From: Zoogloea sp. LCSB751
GTDB taxonomy: Bacteria > Pseudomonadota > Gammaproteobacteria > Burkholderiales > Rhodocyclaceae
Assembly (NCBI RefSeq): GCF_002028455.1
Contig: NZ_MWUM01000001.1
Location: 62,001-126,000 of the forward strand
DNA length: 64,000 nucleotides
Direction: 5' to 3'
Shown: positions 40,061 through 52,239 of the stretch, piece by piece
How the letters are laid out: each line of letters starts with the position of its first letter
Position numbering within the stretch: the first letter of the stretch is position 1
Notes under the pieces: model-generated
Database searches by the model: none
What the model was told of the DNA's origin: nothing
Seen by the model: only the letters and a program-made list of their open reading frames with translations
Made by a program: the position numbers and the translations under genes

Positions 40061-40438
40061 ATGCCAACAATTAATCAACTCGTTCGTAAGGGCCGGCAGG
40101 CGCCCGTTTCCAAGAGCAAGGTTCCCGCGCTCGAGGCTTGCCCGCAAAAGCGGGGCGTTTGCACCCGTGTTTACACCACTACTCCGAAGAAGCCGAACTC
40201 CGCACTGCGTAAGGTGGCCAAGGTTCGTCTGACCAACGGCTTCGAAGTGATCTCCTATATCGGTGGTGAAGGTCACAACCTGCAGGAGCACTCGGTTGTG
40301 CTGATCCGCGGTGGCCGGGTTAAGGATTTGCCTGGTGTGCGTTACCACATCGTTCGTGGCTCCCTTGATCTGCAAGGCGTCAAGGATCGTAAGCAGTCCC
40401 GTTCGAAGTACGGTGCTAAGCGCCCGAAAAAGTCTTAA
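40061..40438 (+). CDS. rpsL: 30S ribosomal protein S12
   Basis: 125 residues. The streptomycin-related lysines are wild type in [13 protein letters not shown] and [11 protein letters not shown]12 sits at the decoding centre and controls accuracy. It opens the str operon rpsL-rpsG-fusA-tuf. No strong ribosome-binding site is visible (TCTTAGCT before ATG), perhaps because the leader is structured. Confidence 0.98.
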   Translation: MPTINQLVRKGRQAPVSKSKVPALEACPQKRGVCTRVYTTTPKKPNSALRKVAKVRLTNGFEVISYIGGEGHNLQEHSVVLIRGGRVKDLPGVRYHIVRGSLDLQGVKDRKQSRSKYGAKRPKKS

Positions 40439-40459
40439 TTGTCGGCATTCAAAGAATAG

Positions 40460-40945
<486 letters not shown>

Positions 40946-41055
40946 TTTTTGGCGAAGTCCACGTCGGGCCCTGAAAGGGGCTCGACTTGTTTGTAAGTAT
41001 CTGTACGAACTCCATTTTGCGGGGTTCGCAAATTCAGGAAGGCAAGGTTAGCACT

Positions 41056-43152
41056 GTGGCACGGAAGACCCCGATCGAGCGCTACCGTAATATCGGTATC
41101 TCGGCTCACATTGACGCCGGCAAAACCACCACGACGGAACGCATCCTTTTCTATACGGGTGTGAACCACAAGATCGGTGAAGTTCACGATGGCGCCGCCA
41201 CCATGGACTGGATGGAGCAAGAGCAGGAGCGGGGTATCACGATTACCTCCGCTGCGACCACTTGTTTCTGGAAGGGCATGGAAATGAACCTCCCGGAACA
41301 TCGTTTCAACATCATCGACACCCCGGGGCACGTGGACTTCACTATTGAAGTCGAGCGTTCCATGCGTGTGCTTGATGGTGCGTGCATGGTGTACTGTGCT
41401 GTGGGTGGCGTTCAGCCCCAGTCTGAAACGGTGTGGCGTCAGGCTACCAAGTACAAGGTGCCTCGCCTTGCCTTCGTGAATAAGATGGACCGTTCGGGTG
41501 CCAACTTCTTCAAGGTCGTCGACCAGATGAAGACCCGTCTGAAGGCCAATCCGGTTCCGGTTGTGATCCCCATTGGTGCTGAAGATACCTTCACCGGTGT
41601 GGTCGATCTGATCAAGATGAAGGCTATCCTGTGGGACGAGGCGTCCCAGGGTATGAAGTTTGACTACGTCGAGATTCCCGCTGATCTGCAGGACGAAGCT
41701 CAGTCCTGGCGCGAGCAGATGGTTGAGGCGGCAGCGGAGGCTTCCGAGGAACTCATGAACGAGTACCTTGAGAACGGTGATCTGTCCGAAGAGAAGATCA
41801 AGCTCGGTCTGCGTACCCGTACCATCGCCTGTGAAATCCAGCCGATGCTGTGTGGTACTGCCTTCAAGAACAAAGGTGTACAGCGCATGCTTGACGCCGT
41901 GATCGAATTCCTCCCGTCTCCGGTCGATATTCCGCCAGTTCAGGGTGAAGACGAGGATGGTAAGGCTGTTGAACGCAAGGCGTCCGATAGCGAAAAGTTT
42001 GCTGCACTGGCTTTCAAGCTGATGACCGATCCGTTCGTTGGTCAGCTGACCTTCGTTCGTGTGTATTCTGGCGTGCTGAACTCCGGTGCTACCGTCCTGA
42101 ACTCCGTTAAGGACAAGAAAGAGCGCATCGGCCGTATTCTGCAGATGCACGCCAACGAGCGTGAAGAGATCAAGGAAGTTCTGGCAGGCGACATCGCTGC
42201 TTGTGTGGGCTTGAAGGAAGTGACGACAGGTGAAACCCTCTGCGATCCGGATGCGCCGATCATTCTCGAGCGCATGGAATTCCCTGATCCCGTGATTCAC
42301 GTTGCTGTCGAGCCGAAGACCAAGGGCGACCAGGAAAAGATGGGTATCGCGCTGGGTCGTCTGGCTGCCGAGGATCCGTCCTTCCGTGTGCGTACGGACG
42401 AAGAGTCTGGCCAGACCATCATCTCCGGCATGGGCGAGTTGCACCTCGAAATCATCGTTGATCGCATGAAGCGCGAATTCAACGTTGAGGCCAACGTCGG
42501 CGCTCCGCAGGTTGCTTACCGCGAGGCTATTCGCAAGGCTGTCGAGCAAGAAGGTAAGTTCGTCAAGCAGTCGGGTGGTCGTGGTCAGTTTGGTCACGTC
42601 TGGATCAAGCTTGAGCCGAACGAAACCGGCAAGGGCTACGAATTCGTCGATGCGATCAAGGGTGGTGTGGTTCCCCGCGAGTACATCCCTGCGGTCGACA
42701 AGGGCCTGCAGGAAACGCTGCCGAATGGCGTGCTGGCCGGCTTCCCGGTGGTTGACGTTAAAGTGACCCTGTTCGATGGTTCTTACCACGACGTGGACTC
42801 CAACGAAAACGCTTTCAAGATGGCTGCGTCCATGGCATTCAAGGATGCAATGCGCAAGGCCAATCCGGTTCTGCTTGAGCCGATGATGGCTGTTGTTGTA
42901 GAGACCCCGGAAGACTACATGGGCAACGTGATGGGCGATCTGTCCTCCCGTCGCGGTATCGTTCAGGGTATGGACGATATTCCTGGCGGCATGAAGGAAG
43001 TCAAGGCTGAGGTGCCGCTGGCCGAGATGTTCGGTTATGCGACCCAGCTCCGTTCTCTGACGCAGGGTCGTGCGACTTACTCGATGGAGTTCAAGCACTA
43101 CTCTGAGGCACCGAAGAGCGTCGCGGAAGCCGTTATCAGCAATCGCAAGTAA
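41056..43152 (+). CDS. fusA: Elongation factor G
   Basis: 698 residues from a GTG ([12 protein letters not shown]). GTPase motifs are [27 protein letters not shown] and NKMD. The C-terminal domains have [14 protein letters not shown] and [19 protein letters not shown] sequence ([19 protein letters not shown]). EF-G catalyses translocation and, with RRF, ribosome recycling. The frame runs upstream to 40987, but that part is not conserved. GGAAGGCAAGG precedes the GTG. Confidence 0.98.
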   Translation: MARKTPIERYRNIGISAHIDAGKTTTTERILFYTGVNHKIGEVHDGAATMDWMEQEQERGITITSAATTCFWKGMEMNLPEHRFNIIDTPGHVDFTIEVERSMRVLDGACMVYCAVGGVQPQSETVWRQATKYKVPRLAFVNKMDRSGANFFKVVDQMKTRLKANPVPVVIPIGAEDTFTGVVDLIKMKAILWDEASQGMKFDYVEIPADLQDEAQSWREQMVEAAAEASEELMNEYLENGDLSEEKIKLGLRTRTIACEIQPMLCGTAFKNKGVQRMLDAVIEFLPSPVDIPPVQGEDEDGKAVERKASDSEKFAALAFKLMTDPFVGQLTFVRVYSGVLNSGATVLNSVKDKKERIGRILQMHANEREEIKEVLAGDIAACVGLKEVTTGETLCDPDAPIILERMEFPDPVIHVAVEPKTKGDQEKMGIALGRLAAEDPSFRVRTDEESGQTIISGMGELHLEIIVDRMKREFNVEANVGAPQVAYREAIRKAVEQEGKFVKQSGGRGQFGHVWIKLEPNETGKGYEFVDAIKGGVVPREYIPAVDKGLQETLPNGVLAGFPVVDVKVTLFDGSYHDVDSNENAFKMAASMAFKDAMRKANPVLLEPMMAVVVETPEDYMGNVMGDLSSRRGIVQGMDDIPGGMKEVKAEVPLAEMFGYATQLRSLTQGRATYSMEFKHYSEAPKSVAEAVISNRK

Positions 43153-43180
43153 TTAATCGAAACCAGATAAGGATTAAGCA

Positions 43181-44375
<1,195 letters not shown>

Positions 44376-44427
44376 ATCCGGGCACGGCGCATGGTGCGTC
44401 GTGCCGTCTTGCTCTTTGGGAAATAGC

Positions 44428-44739
44428 ATGCAAAACCAAAAGATCCGTATCCGCCTCAAGGCTTTTGACTATAAGCTGATCGACCAGTCCGCCCTTGAGA
44501 TCGTGGATACCGCGAAGCGTACCGGTGCTGTCGTTCGTGGTCCTGTGCCGCTGCCGACTCGCATTGAGCGCTTCGACCTTCTGCGCTCCCCGCACGTTAA
44601 CAAGACTTCCCGCGACCAGTTTGAGATCCGCACTCATCTGCGTCTGATGGATATCGTTGATCCTACCGACAAAACGGTTGACGCGCTGATGAAGCTTGAT
44701 CTGCCGGCCGGTGTTGACGTCGAAATCAAGCTGCAGTAA
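44428..44739 (+). CDS. rpsJ: 30S ribosomal protein S10
   Basis: 103 residues, [23 protein letters not shown]-initiated extension from 44401 is not conserved and is rejected. S10 (NusE) is part of the 30S head and also of antitermination complexes with NusB. Unlike the textbook S10 operon, the gene is followed by a very strong terminator hairpin before rplC, so it may be transcribed mainly with the str operon. Confidence 0.98.
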   Translation: MQNQKIRIRLKAFDYKLIDQSALEIVDTAKRTGAVVRGPVPLPTRIERFDLLRSPHVNKTSRDQFEIRTHLRLMDIVDPTDKTVDALMKLDLPAGVDVEIKLQ

Positions 44740-44748
44740 TCGAATCTA

Positions 44749-44778
44749 TTGCGCTAATTGCGCAAGGGCCGGTATAAT
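44749..44778 (+). promoter_or_regulatory. Possible promoter inside the rpsJ terminator
   Basis: TTGCGC at 44749-44754, 18 bases, then a perfect TATAAT at 44773-44778 that forms the loop of the terminator hairpin. The -35 matches only three of six positions. It would drive rplC and the rest of the S10 cluster. Confidence 0.45.
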
Positions 44779-44796
44779 CCGGCCCTTGCGCTTTTT
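44760..44796 (+). terminator. Strong terminator after rpsJ
   Basis: GCGCAAGGGCCGG (44760-44772), loop TATAAT, CCGGCCCTTGCGC (44779-44791), then TTTTT. The 13-pair stem is perfect. It is the strongest intrinsic terminator in the window. Confidence 0.93.
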
Positions 44797-44855
44797 GGCG
44801 CAGTTTGTGATGACAATCGGTCCTGGTCAATCGCAACCAGGGTAAGGAGAATAAA

Positions 44856-45500
44856 ATGAGTCTAGGCCTTGTCGGGCGCAAGGTGGGCATGACTCGCATT
44901 TTTGCTGAGGATGGTCAGTCCATTCCGGTAACTGTGCTGGATGTGTCCAATAACCGTGTGACCCAGATCAAAACGGCTGAAACGGACGGTTATTCCGCCG
45001 TTCAAGTGACGTTCGGTGTTCGGCGTGCCAGTCGTGTTAATAAGGCTGCTGCCGGTCATCTCGCCAAGGCGGGTGTCGAGGCGGGTCATGTGTTCAAGGA
45101 ATTTCGCGTTGATGCAGATCGTCTCGCCGCCCTGAAGGCTGGTGATGTGGTTGGTGTCGATATCTTTGCCGTCGGTCAGAAGGTTGATGTAAGTGGGGTT
45201 TCGATTGGTAAGGGCTATGCCGGCACCATCAAGCGTCACAACTTCGCTTCCGGTCGTGCTACCCACGGCAACTCCCGTAGCCATAATGTTCCGGGCTCCA
45301 TCGGTATGGCGCAGGATCCGGGGCGTGTTTTCCCTGGTAAGCGCATGACTGGCCACCTCGGTGCGGCCAATACCACGGTGCAGAATCTCGAAGTGGTTCG
45401 CGTAGATCTTGAGCGCGGTCTGCTGCTGATCAAGGGTGGTGTGCCTGGTCATGATGGTGGCGACGTGGTTGTTCGTCCGGCTGTCAAGGCTGGCAACTGA
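44856..45500 (+). CDS. rplC: 50S ribosomal protein L3
   Basis: 214 residues, [20 protein letters not shown] at the start. The loop reaching the peptidyl transferase centre includes [20 protein letters not shown], with the Gln methylated by PrmB in many proteobacteria. TAAGGAGAA precedes the ATG. It opens the S10-type cluster downstream of the terminator. Confidence 0.98.
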   Translation: MSLGLVGRKVGMTRIFAEDGQSIPVTVLDVSNNRVTQIKTAETDGYSAVQVTFGVRRASRVNKAAAGHLAKAGVEAGHVFKEFRVDADRLAALKAGDVVGVDIFAVGQKVDVSGVSIGKGYAGTIKRHNFASGRATHGNSRSHNVPGSIGMAQDPGRVFPGKRMTGHLGAANTTVQNLEVVRVDLERGLLLIKGGVPGHDGGDVVVRPAVKAGN

Positions 45501-45511
45501 GGGGGAGCATG

Positions 45512-46132
45512 ATGGAACTGAAGCTGTTGAATGAACAGGGTCAGCCGTCTGCAACCCTGCAGGCGTCCGACTCACTGTTCGGCCGTGAGTACAACGAAGC
45601 CTTGATTCATCAGGTTGTCGTTGCTTATATGGCCAATGCCCGTTCTGGCAATCGTGCCCAGAAGGGTCGTGATGAAGTTGCTCATACTACCCACAAACCG
45701 TGGCGTCAGAAAGGTACGGGTCGTGCCCGTTCCGGTATGAGCTCCAGTCCGATTTGGCGTGGAGGCGGTCGTGCCTTCCCGAACAAGCCGGACGAAAACT
45801 TCTCTCACAAGGTGAACCGCAAGATGTACCGCGCTGGCGTGGCTGCGATTCTGTCGCAGCTGGCCCGTGATGGTCGCTTGTCTGTTGTTGAGGGTTTTGC
45901 CGTCGAGGCTCCGAAGACCAAGCTTCTGGCTCAGAAGCTGAAGAATCTCGGTCTGGAATCCGTGCTCGTGATTACCGATTCCTTTGACGAGAATCTTTAC
46001 CTGTCGTCCCGGAATCTGCCGAACGTTCTCGTGCTCGAAGTCAGCGAGACCGATCCGGTATCCCTGGTGCGCTTCCCGAACGTGCTGGTCACTAAGGGTG
46101 CCGTCGCCAAGATGGAGGAAATTTGGCAATGA
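45512..46132 (+). CDS. rplD: 50S ribosomal protein L4
   Basis: 206 residues, [17 protein letters not shown]. Two ATG codons are adjacent (45509 and 45512); the second has the better distance to GGGGGAG. The tunnel-lining loop has [21 protein letters not shown]. In E. coli L4 represses the S10 operon by binding its leader. The stop overlaps the rplW start. Confidence 0.97.
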   Translation: MELKLLNEQGQPSATLQASDSLFGREYNEALIHQVVVAYMANARSGNRAQKGRDEVAHTTHKPWRQKGTGRARSGMSSSPIWRGGGRAFPNKPDENFSHKVNRKMYRAGVAAILSQLARDGRLSVVEGFAVEAPKTKLLAQKLKNLGLESVLVITDSFDENLYLSSRNLPNVLVLEVSETDPVSLVRFPNVLVTKGAVAKMEEIWQ

Positions 46133-46434
46133 GCGCATTCAAGGAAGAGCGTCTGCTGCAGGTGTTGCTCGCCCCGCAGATCTCTGAGAAGGCGACGCTG
46201 ATCGCCGACAAGAACGAGCAGGTTGTTTTTCGCGTTGCCAGTGACGCTACCAAGCCGGAAGTGAAGGCTGCAGTCGAACTTCTGTTTAAGGTGGAAGTGA
46301 AGGCTGTTCAAGTGGCAAACGTCAAGGGCAAGCAAAAGCGTTTCGGCAAGGTTTTCGGTCGTCGTAAGGACTGGAAGAAGGCTTATGTCAGCCTCAAGCC
46401 GGGCCAAGAAATCAACTTCGCGGCCGGGGAGTAA
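46129..46434 (+). CDS. rplW: 50S ribosomal protein L23
   Basis: 101 residues, [21 protein letters not shown]. The start ATG overlaps the rplD stop (ATGA). L23 lines the tunnel exit and docks trigger factor and SRP. A TTG two codons earlier is not used by comparison with the family. GTAAGCAAG links it to rplB five bases later. Confidence 0.97.
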   Translation: MSAFKEERLLQVLLAPQISEKATLIADKNEQVVFRVASDATKPEVKAAVELLFKVEVKAVQVANVKGKQKRFGKVFGRRKDWKKAYVSLKPGQEINFAAGE

Positions 46435-46439
46435 GCAAG

Positions 46440-47267
46440 ATGGCACTCGTTAAAGTCAAACCGACTTCCGCTGGCCGCCGTGCCGTGGTCAAGGTGGTTA
46501 ACGCCGGTCTTCACAAAGGGGCGCCTGTTGCCTCCTTGCTGGAGAAGCAGTCGAAGACTGCCGGTCGTAACAACAATGGCCATATCACCACTCGTCACAA
46601 GGGTGGCGGTCACAAGCAGCACTATCGCGTCATCGATTTCCGTCGCAACAAGGATGGGATCGTGGCCAAGGTCGAGCGTATCGAGTATGACCCGAACCGC
46701 TCCGCCAATATCGCTCTGCTGTGCTACGTCGATGGTGAGCGTCGTTACATCATCGCTCCCAAGGGGCTGGTTGTCGGTCAAGCCGTGGTGAGCGGTTCCG
46801 AGGCTCCGATCAAGGCAGGTAATACCTTGCCGATCCGGAATATCCCGGTTGGTACGACGCTGCACTGCGTTGAAATGATCCCGGGTAAGGGCGCTCAGCT
46901 TGCGCGCGCTGCTGGTACTTCCGTCCAGTTGCTGGCTCGCGAGGGTATCTACGCTCAGGTTCGTCTGCGTTCCGGTGAAATCCGCCGCGTGCACATCGAG
47001 TGCCGCGCGACCATCGGTGAGGTGGGTAACGAAGAGCATAGCCTGCGCAAAATCGGCAAGGCCGGTGCGAATCGTTGGCGTGGTATCCGCCCGACCGTTC
47101 GCGGTACGGCTATGAACCCGGTTGATCACCCGCATGGTGGTGGTGAAGGCCGTACCGGCGAAGGCCGCGTGCCTGTCAGCCCGTGGGGTCAGCCGACCAA
47201 GGGTTATCGTACCCGTAGCGTCAAGCGTACCGACTCGATGATTGTTCAGCGTCGGCACAAGCGATAA
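46440..47267 (+). CDS. rplB: 50S ribosomal protein L2
   Basis: 275 residues. [15 protein letters not shown], the conserved [18 protein letters not shown] and the C-terminal [19 protein letters not shown] with the His involved near the peptidyl transferase centre are all present. L2 is essential for subunit association. It follows rplW by five bases and precedes rpsS by ten. Confidence 0.98.
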   Translation: MALVKVKPTSAGRRAVVKVVNAGLHKGAPVASLLEKQSKTAGRNNNGHITTRHKGGGHKQHYRVIDFRRNKDGIVAKVERIEYDPNRSANIALLCYVDGERRYIIAPKGLVVGQAVVSGSEAPIKAGNTLPIRNIPVGTTLHCVEMIPGKGAQLARAAGTSVQLLAREGIYAQVRLRSGEIRRVHIECRATIGEVGNEEHSLRKIGKAGANRWRGIRPTVRGTAMNPVDHPHGGGEGRTGEGRVPVSPWGQPTKGYRTRSVKRTDSMIVQRRHKR

Positions 47268-47277
47268 GAGGTAAGAC

Positions 47278-47553
47278 ATGGCACGTTCTATTAAGAAGGG
47301 CCCCTTTATCGACGCACACCTCCTGAAGAAGGTGGACGCCGCCCGGGCCTCGAATGACAAGCGCCCGATCAAGACTTGGTCGCGCCGCTCCACTGTGCTG
47401 CCGGACTTTGTTGGTCTGACGATTGCCGTTCATAACGGTCGCCAACATATCCCGGTGTACGTTTCCGAAAACATGGTTGGTCACAAGCTCGGCGAATTTG
47501 CGCTGACCCGTACTTTCAAGGGTCACGCAGCGAGCAAGAAGGCCAAGCGCTAA
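47278..47553 (+). CDS. rpsS: 30S ribosomal protein S19
   Basis: 91 residues, [19 protein letters not shown] at the start, then [20 protein letters not shown]19 binds the 30S head with S13 and contacts tRNA. AAGAGGTAAG provides the ribosome-binding site. Normal length and order. Confidence 0.98.
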   Translation: MARSIKKGPFIDAHLLKKVDAARASNDKRPIKTWSRRSTVLPDFVGLTIAVHNGRQHIPVYVSENMVGHKLGEFALTRTFKGHAASKKAKR

Positions 47554-47565
47554 GGGGTAATGACA

Positions 47566-47895
47566 ATGGAAACCAAAGCCATTCTCCGCGGCGTTCGTCT
47601 GTCGGAACAAAAGGGTCGCCTGGTGGCCGATCTGGTGCGCGGCAAGACTGTTGAGCAAGCGCTGAATATTCTGACCTTCTCGCCCAAAAAAGGCGCGAAG
47701 ATCATTAAAAAGGTTGTCGAGTCCGCTATCGCCAACGCCGAGCATAATGACGGCGCCGATATTGACTCGCTGCGCGTCAAGACGATCTACGTCGAGCAAG
47801 GCATGACGTTAAAGCGTTTTACTGCGCGTGCGAAGGGTCGTGGCAACCGGATCAGCAAGCCGACCTGCCATATTTATGTGACGGTCGGAGAGTAA
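47566..47895 (+). CDS. rplV: 50S ribosomal protein L22
   Basis: 109 residues, [19 protein letters not shown]. An ATG two codons earlier (47560) lies too close to AAGGGGT, so 47566 is preferred. The beta-hairpin that lines the exit tunnel includes [21 protein letters not shown]22 is a site of macrolide-resistance changes in other species. Confidence 0.97.
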   Translation: METKAILRGVRLSEQKGRLVADLVRGKTVEQALNILTFSPKKGAKIIKKVVESAIANAEHNDGADIDSLRVKTIYVEQGMTLKRFTARAKGRGNRISKPTCHIYVTVGE

Positions 47896-47904
47896 GGAGA
47901 ACCC

Positions 47905-48729
47905 ATGGGACAGAAAATCCATCCGACTGGCTTTCGCCTGGCGGTAACGCGTAATTGGGGCTCTCGTTGGTTTGCTGCTGGTAGCGACTTCTCCACGATG
48001 CTCAACGAGGACCTGAAGGTTCGCGCGCATCTGAAGAAGAAGCTTGCCCACGCTTCCGTGAGCCGTGTCGTCATCGAGCGTCCTGCCAAGAATGCCCGCA
48101 TCACCGTCTTCAGCGCTCGTCCGGGCGTTGTGATCGGCAAGAAGGGTGAGGACATCGAAAAGCTGAAGGCTGATCTTCAGGGCATTATTGGCGTGCCGGT
48201 GCACGTCAATATTGAGGAAGTGCGCAAGCCTGAGACGGATGCTCAGTTGATCGCCGACTCCATCGCTCAGCAGCTGGTCAAGCGGATCATGTTCCGTCGC
48301 GCCATGAAGCGCGCGATGCAGAACGCCATGCGTCTGGGTGCCCAGGGCATCAAGATCATGAGTTCCGGTCGTCTGAATGGCGCGGAAATCGCCCGTACGG
48401 AATGGTATCGCGAAGGTCGTGTGCCTCTGCATACCCTGCGCGCTGACATCGACTACGGTGTTTCCGAGGCTCACACGACCTATGGTGTTATTGGCATCAA
48501 GGTGTGGGTTTATAAGGGCGAGGCGCTCGCCCGCAACGAGCAGCCCGCTGCGACGGAGAACGAGGGCGATGCCCGTCGTGGCCGTCGTCGCAATGAGGGT
48601 GCCGACAGCAAGCCGGGTGCCAAGCGGCCCGCACGCCGCACTGGTGGCGATCAGGCTGATGGCGCAAAACGGACCAAGAAAGAAGCAGGAGTGAATGATG
48701 CTGCAGCCGTCGAGAAGGAAGTATCGTAA
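47905..48729 (+). CDS. rpsC: 30S ribosomal protein S3 with a long charged C-terminal extension
   Basis: 274 residues against about 233 in E. coli. The KH domain ([32 protein letters not shown]) and the C-terminal core ([17 protein letters not shown]) are standard. The extra 40-odd residues after about 220 are Arg/Lys/Gly/Asp-rich ([33 protein letters not shown]) and likely disordered. S3 forms the mRNA entry helicase with S4 and S5. The last codons overlap rplP by 32 bases. Confidence 0.96.
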   Translation: MGQKIHPTGFRLAVTRNWGSRWFAAGSDFSTMLNEDLKVRAHLKKKLAHASVSRVVIERPAKNARITVFSARPGVVIGKKGEDIEKLKADLQGIIGVPVHVNIEEVRKPETDAQLIADSIAQQLVKRIMFRRAMKRAMQNAMRLGAQGIKIMSSGRLNGAEIARTEWYREGRVPLHTLRADIDYGVSEAHTTYGVIGIKVWVYKGEALARNEQPAATENEGDARRGRRRNEGADSKPGAKRPARRTGGDQADGAKRTKKEAGVNDAAAVEKEVS

Positions 48730-49111
48730 GGAGCAGAAGGGCCGCAATAAGGGTCTCGCCACCCGCGGTGCCAAGGTAAGCTTTGGCGAGTACGGTCTGA
48801 AGGCGGTTGGGCGTGGTCGTCTTACTGCTCGTCAGATCGAATCTGCGCGTCGTGCGATGACCCGTCACATCAAGCGTGGTGGTCGCATTTGGATTCGTGT
48901 GTTCCCGGACAAGCCGATTTCTCAGAAGCCGGCGGAAGTGCGGATGGGTAACGGTAAGGGTAGCCCGGAATATTGGGTTGCCGAGATCCAGCCTGGCAAG
49001 GTTCTCTACGAGATGGATGGTGTTGATGAGGCCTTGGCCCGTGAGGCGTTCCGTCTTGCTGCTGCCAAGCTTCCGATCGAAACCGTCTTCGTTGTCCGGA
49101 TGGTGGGGTAA
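48698..49111 (+). CDS. rplP: 50S ribosomal protein L16
   Basis: 137 residues, [19 protein letters not shown]. Two adjacent ATGs exist (48695, 48698); the second fits the family and AGGAG spacing. The gene starts within the rpsC coding tail, in another frame. The Arg hydroxylated by YcfD in proteobacteria lies in the [12 protein letters not shown] region. L16 organises the A-site tRNA environment. Confidence 0.97.
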   Translation: MLQPSRRKYRKEQKGRNKGLATRGAKVSFGEYGLKAVGRGRLTARQIESARRAMTRHIKRGGRIWIRVFPDKPISQKPAEVRMGNGKGSPEYWVAEIQPGKVLYEMDGVDEALAREAFRLAAAKLPIETVFVVRMVG

Positions 49112-49114
49112 ATC

Positions 49115-49309
49115 ATGAAAGCTTCGGAATTGCAGGCTAAAGATGCCGGCCAGCTTAATGCTGAACTGCTCGAGTTGCTGAAGGCTCAGTTCAGCCTTCG
49201 TATGCAACTTGCCACGCAGCAGCTCGGCAATACTTCGCAGCTCGGCAAGGTTCGTAAGGACATCGCTCGAGTCAAGACCATTCTTCGTCAGAAGGCGGGT
49301 GCGAAATGA
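49115..49309 (+). CDS. rpmC: 50S ribosomal protein L29
   Basis: 64 residues, [22 protein letters not shown], two long helices with [16 protein letters not shown]29 sits at the tunnel exit beside L23. It starts three bases after rplP and overlaps rpsQ by four bases (ATGA). Confidence 0.97.
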   Translation: MKASELQAKDAGQLNAELLELLKAQFSLRMQLATQQLGNTSQLGKVRKDIARVKTILRQKAGAK

Positions 49310-49572
49310 CTGATCAAGTGAAAAACAAGCGCGTCGAAGTTGGCCGCGTTGTCAGCGATAAGATGACCAACACCGTCACCGTTCTGGTTGAGCGTCGTGT
49401 GAAGCATCCGCTGTACGGCAAGGTTATCAAGCGCACTGCCAAGTACCACGCCCATGTCGAGGCTGGTGTTGCGAAAGAGGGCGATCTCGTAGAAATCGAG
49501 GAAACTCGCCCGATCTCCAAGACCAAGACCTGGCGGGTGACCAAGGTTCTCGAGCAGGTTGTGGCAGTTTAA
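49306..49572 (+). CDS. rpsQ: 30S ribosomal protein S17
   Basis: 88 residues, with [37 protein letters not shown]17 is an early-binding 30S assembly protein of the OB fold. It ends the S10 cluster; a terminator follows before rplN. Confidence 0.97.
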   Translation: MTDQVKNKRVEVGRVVSDKMTNTVTVLVERRVKHPLYGKVIKRTAKYHAHVEAGVAKEGDLVEIEETRPISKTKTWRVTKVLEQVVAV

Positions 49573-49589
49573 GTAGTAGATGTTGTAGA

Positions 49590-49624
49590 AATGGCTTGCC
49601 AAGCGATTGGCAAGCCATTATTAT
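49590..49624 (+). terminator. Terminator after rpsQ
   Basis: AATGGCTTGCCAA (49590-49602), loop GCGA, TTGGCAAGCCATT (49607-49619), followed by ATTATT. The 13-pair stem is perfect, but the T-run is broken. It separates the S10 and spc clusters. Confidence 0.8.
49596..49624 (+). promoter_or_regulatory. Possible promoter overlapping the rpsQ terminator
   Basis: TTGCCA at 49596-49601, 17 bases, TATTAT at 49619-49624. Both hexamers match five of six consensus bases. It would serve rplN and the spc cluster. The -35 lies in the left arm of the terminator stem. Confidence 0.5.
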
Positions 49625-49638
49625 TGCTGTCTTTGCTC

Positions 49639-49656
49639 TTGCACGGTTCCGTGCAA
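49639..49656 (+). promoter_or_regulatory. Hairpin in the rplN leader
   Basis: TTGCACGG and CCGTGCAA form an eight-base inverted repeat with only TT between, so the folded RNA would have a seven-pair stem and GTTC loop. It is downstream of the candidate promoter and 64 bases before the rplN start. It could be a regulatory or stabilising element. Confidence 0.45.
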
Positions 49657-49720
49657 GTCCAATCAACCCGAACGGGATCCAAAACTGGTCGCTGCTGGCG
49701 AGCCAAGTTGGAGAGTTTAA

Positions 49721-50089
49721 ATGATCCAAATGCAAACGATGCTGGACGTCGCCGATAATACCGGCGCGCGTCATGTGATGTGCATCAAGGTGCTGGGCGG
49801 CTCCAAGCGTCGCTACGCCGGTGTTGGTGACATCATCAAGGTGAGTATTAAAGATGCGGCTCCTCGTGGTCGTGTTAAGAAGGGTGACGTTTATAGCGCC
49901 GTGGTGGTTCGTACTGCCAAGGGTGTTCGTCGTCCGGATGGCTCGCTGATCAAGTTTGATCGCAATGCTGCGGTCCTGCTTAACAACAAGGGCGAGCCGA
50001 TTGGTACGCGTATCTTCGGGCCGGTTACGCGCGAGTTGCGTACCGAGAAGTTCATGAAGATCGTCTCCTTGGCGCCTGAAGTTCTCTAA
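49721..50089 (+). CDS. rplN: 50S ribosomal protein L14
   Basis: 122 residues, [21 protein letters not shown], with [21 protein letters not shown]14 lies at the subunit interface and binds the silencing factor RsfS in many bacteria. GGAGAG precedes the ATG. It opens the spc cluster. Confidence 0.98.
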   Translation: MIQMQTMLDVADNTGARHVMCIKVLGGSKRRYAGVGDIIKVSIKDAAPRGRVKKGDVYSAVVVRTAKGVRRPDGSLIKFDRNAAVLLNNKGEPIGTRIFGPVTRELRTEKFMKIVSLAPEVL

Positions 50090-50098
50090 GGGGTTATT

Positions 50099-50413
50099 GT
50101 GAATAAGATTCGCAAAGGCGACGAAGTCGCCGTCCTTACGGGCAAGGACAAGGGTAAGCGCGGTACCGTTCTGCGTGTTCTGGAAGGTGCTGTGGTTGTC
50201 GAAGGTATTAATCGCGTCAAGAAGCACGTGCGTCCGAACCCGTTGAAGGGTCAGGTTGGCGGTATCGTGGAGAAGGAAATGCCGATCGATACTTCCAATG
50301 TGGCGCTGTTCAACGCGGCCACTCAGAAGGCTGATCGCGTTGGCTTCAAGGTGCTTGAAGATGGTCGCAAAGTGCGCGTCTTCAAGTCCAGTGGCGAAGT
50401 AGTGGATGCGTAA
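50099..50413 (+). CDS. rplX: 50S ribosomal protein L24
   Basis: 104 residues from a GTG ([20 protein letters not shown]). The KOW motif is [22 protein letters not shown]24 is one of the first proteins in 50S assembly. AAGGGG lies before the start, nine bases after rplN. Confidence 0.97.
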   Translation: MNKIRKGDEVAVLTGKDKGKRGTVLRVLEGAVVVEGINRVKKHVRPNPLKGQVGGIVEKEMPIDTSNVALFNAATQKADRVGFKVLEDGRKVRVFKSSGEVVDA

Positions 50414-50422
50414 GGGGTAGTC

Positions 50423-50962
50423 ATGGCGCGCCTGCAAGAATTCTACAAAGAGACCGTTGCGCCTGAGCTTCTGACGAAGTTCGGTTACAAGACGGTCATG
50501 GAAGTGCCCCGCATCACCAAGATCACCCTGAATATGGGTGTGGGTGAGGCTGTCGGCGATAAGAAGGTTCTCGATTATGCTGTTGGCGATCTGCAGAAGA
50601 TCGCTGGTCAGAAGCCGGTGACCACCAAGGCGAAGAAGTCCATTGCGGGCTTCAAGATTCGTGACGGTTATCCGATCGGCTGCATGGTTACGTTGCGCGG
50701 TCCTCGCATGTTCGAGTTCCTCGATCGTCTGGTGACAATTGCCATGCCGCGTATCCGCGATTTTCGCGGTATTGCTGGTAAGGGTTTTGACGGTCGTGGC
50801 AATTACAACCTTGGCGTTAAAGAGCAGATTATTTTCCCGGAAATCGAGTACGACAAGATCGATGCTCTGCGCGGGATGAATATCAGCATCACGACGACGG
50901 CCAAGACGGACGACGAAGCGCGCGCTCTGCTCGCCGCGTTCAAGTTCCCTTTCAAGAACTGA
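50423..50962 (+). CDS. rplE: 50S ribosomal protein L5
   Basis: 179 residues, [35 protein letters not shown] and [22 protein letters not shown]5 binds 5S rRNA and contacts the P-site tRNA and S13. It follows rplX by nine bases. Confidence 0.98.
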   Translation: MARLQEFYKETVAPELLTKFGYKTVMEVPRITKITLNMGVGEAVGDKKVLDYAVGDLQKIAGQKPVTTKAKKSIAGFKIRDGYPIGCMVTLRGPRMFEFLDRLVTIAMPRIRDFRGIAGKGFDGRGNYNLGVKEQIIFPEIEYDKIDALRGMNISITTTAKTDDEARALLAAFKFPFKN

Positions 50963-50969
50963 GGGTGAT

Positions 50970-51275
50970 ATGGCGAAACTGTCTCTGATCAAGCGCGAAG
51001 AAAAGCGCGCCAAGATGGTTGCTAAGTATGCGGCCAAGCGCGCTGCTCTATTCGAGCAGATCAATAACGCCAAGCTGTCTGACGAGGAGCGCATGGTTGC
51101 GCGTCTGAAGCTGCAGCAGTTGCCGCGCAATTCCAGCCCGAGTCGTCAGCGTAACCGCTGTGAGCAGACTGGCCGTCCGCGTGGTGTTTTCCGTAAATTC
51201 GGTCTGTGTCGTAACAAGCTGCGTGAAGTTGCCTTCCGCGGTGAAGTTCCTGGCATGACCAAGGCAAGCTGGTAA
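50970..51275 (+). CDS. rpsN: 30S ribosomal protein S14, zinc-independent form
   Basis: 101 residues, [20 protein letters not shown]. This is the long form without the two CxxC zinc pairs: only isolated Cys occur in [20 protein letters not shown]. It needs no zinc, and no second S14 gene is in the window. AGGGTGAT precedes the ATG. Confidence 0.97.
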   Translation: MAKLSLIKREEKRAKMVAKYAAKRAALFEQINNAKLSDEERMVARLKLQQLPRNSSPSRQRNRCEQTGRPRGVFRKFGLCRNKLREVAFRGEVPGMTKASW

Positions 51276-51288
51276 GGGGTCGATAGAT

Positions 51289-51684
51289 ATGAGCATGTCT
51301 GATCCGATCGCCGATATGCTGACGCGTATTCGTAACGCTCAGCAGGCGCAAAAGAGCTCTGTCGCGATGCCTTCCTCCAAGTTGAAGGTTGCTATCGCGA
51401 AGGTTCTGCAAAGCGAAGGTTACATCGATGATTTCGCGGTGACCGAGGCTTCTGGCAAGGCCGAACTGGCCCTGTCTCTGAAGTATTATGCGGGTCGTCC
51501 GGTTATCGAGCGCATTGAGCGTGTCAGCCGTCCTGGCTTGCGCGTTTACAAGGGTAGCGATGATCTGCCCCGCGTTATGAATGGTCTTGGCGTGGCAATC
51601 GTGTCCACTCCCAAGGGTGTGATGACTGATCGTGCAGCGCGCGCTGGCCGTCTCGGCGGCGAAGTGCTGTGCCTCGTGGCTTAA
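51289..51684 (+). CDS. rpsH: 30S ribosomal protein S8
   Basis: 131 residues, [18 protein letters not shown]. The first ATG (51289) fits AAGGGGT better than the one at 51295. The C-terminal ending [22 protein letters not shown] is the rRNA-binding domain. In E. coli S8 represses the spc operon at rplE; no copy of that site was tested here. Confidence 0.98.
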   Translation: MSMSDPIADMLTRIRNAQQAQKSSVAMPSSKLKVAIAKVLQSEGYIDDFAVTEASGKAELALSLKYYAGRPVIERIERVSRPGLRVYKGSDDLPRVMNGLGVAIVSTPKGVMTDRAARAGRLGGEVLCLVA

Positions 51685-51696
51685 GGGGAGAGTGCA

Positions 51697-52230
51697 ATGT
51701 CCCGTGTAGCCAAGAATCCTGTTGCCGTTCCGGCGGGTGTGGATGTCACTGTTGGTGACGGCCAGATCGTCGTGAAGGGCCCGCTGGGCACGCTGACCCA
51801 GGTTCTGCATCCGTCGGTCAAGGTTGAGCGTCAGGGCGATGCCCTGCAGTGTTCGGCGATCGAGGGTGCCGTGAATGCCAAAGCCATGTCCGGCACTGTT
51901 CGTGCTCTGGTCAATAACATGGTGGCCGGCGTTTCGAAGGGCTTCGAGCGCAAGCTGACCCTCGTTGGTGTGGGTTACCGTGCGCAAGCCCAGGGCGACA
52001 AGCTGAATCTGAGTCTCGGTTTTTCGCACCCCGTGGTGCACCAGATGCCTGCCGGTATCAAGGTTGAGACCCCGTCTCAGACCGAGATTGTCATCAAGGG
52101 TGTCGACAAGCAGGTCGTCGGCAAGGTTGCTGCTGAAGTGCGTGCGTATCGCGCTCCTGAGCCTTATAAGGGCAAGGGCGTTCGTTACTCCGACGAGGTG
52201 GTGACCTTGAAAGAAACCAAGAAGAAGTAA
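51697..52230 (+). CDS. rplF: 50S ribosomal protein L6
   Basis: 177 residues, [18 protein letters not shown] at the start and the signature [16 protein letters not shown] near the end. L6 binds near the sarcin-ricin loop and the GTPase centre. AGGGGAGAG gives a good ribosome-binding site. Confidence 0.98.
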   Translation: MSRVAKNPVAVPAGVDVTVGDGQIVVKGPLGTLTQVLHPSVKVERQGDALQCSAIEGAVNAKAMSGTVRALVNNMVAGVSKGFERKLTLVGVGYRAQAQGDKLNLSLGFSHPVVHQMPAGIKVETPSQTEIVIKGVDKQVVGKVAAEVRAYRAPEPYKGKGVRYSDEVVTLKETKKK

Positions 52231-52239
52231 GGGCGGATC

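Noticed and set aside
40987..41055. N-terminal extension of EF-G
   Set aside because: Not conserved, and GGAAGGCAAGG precedes the GTG at 41056 that begins the conserved sequence.
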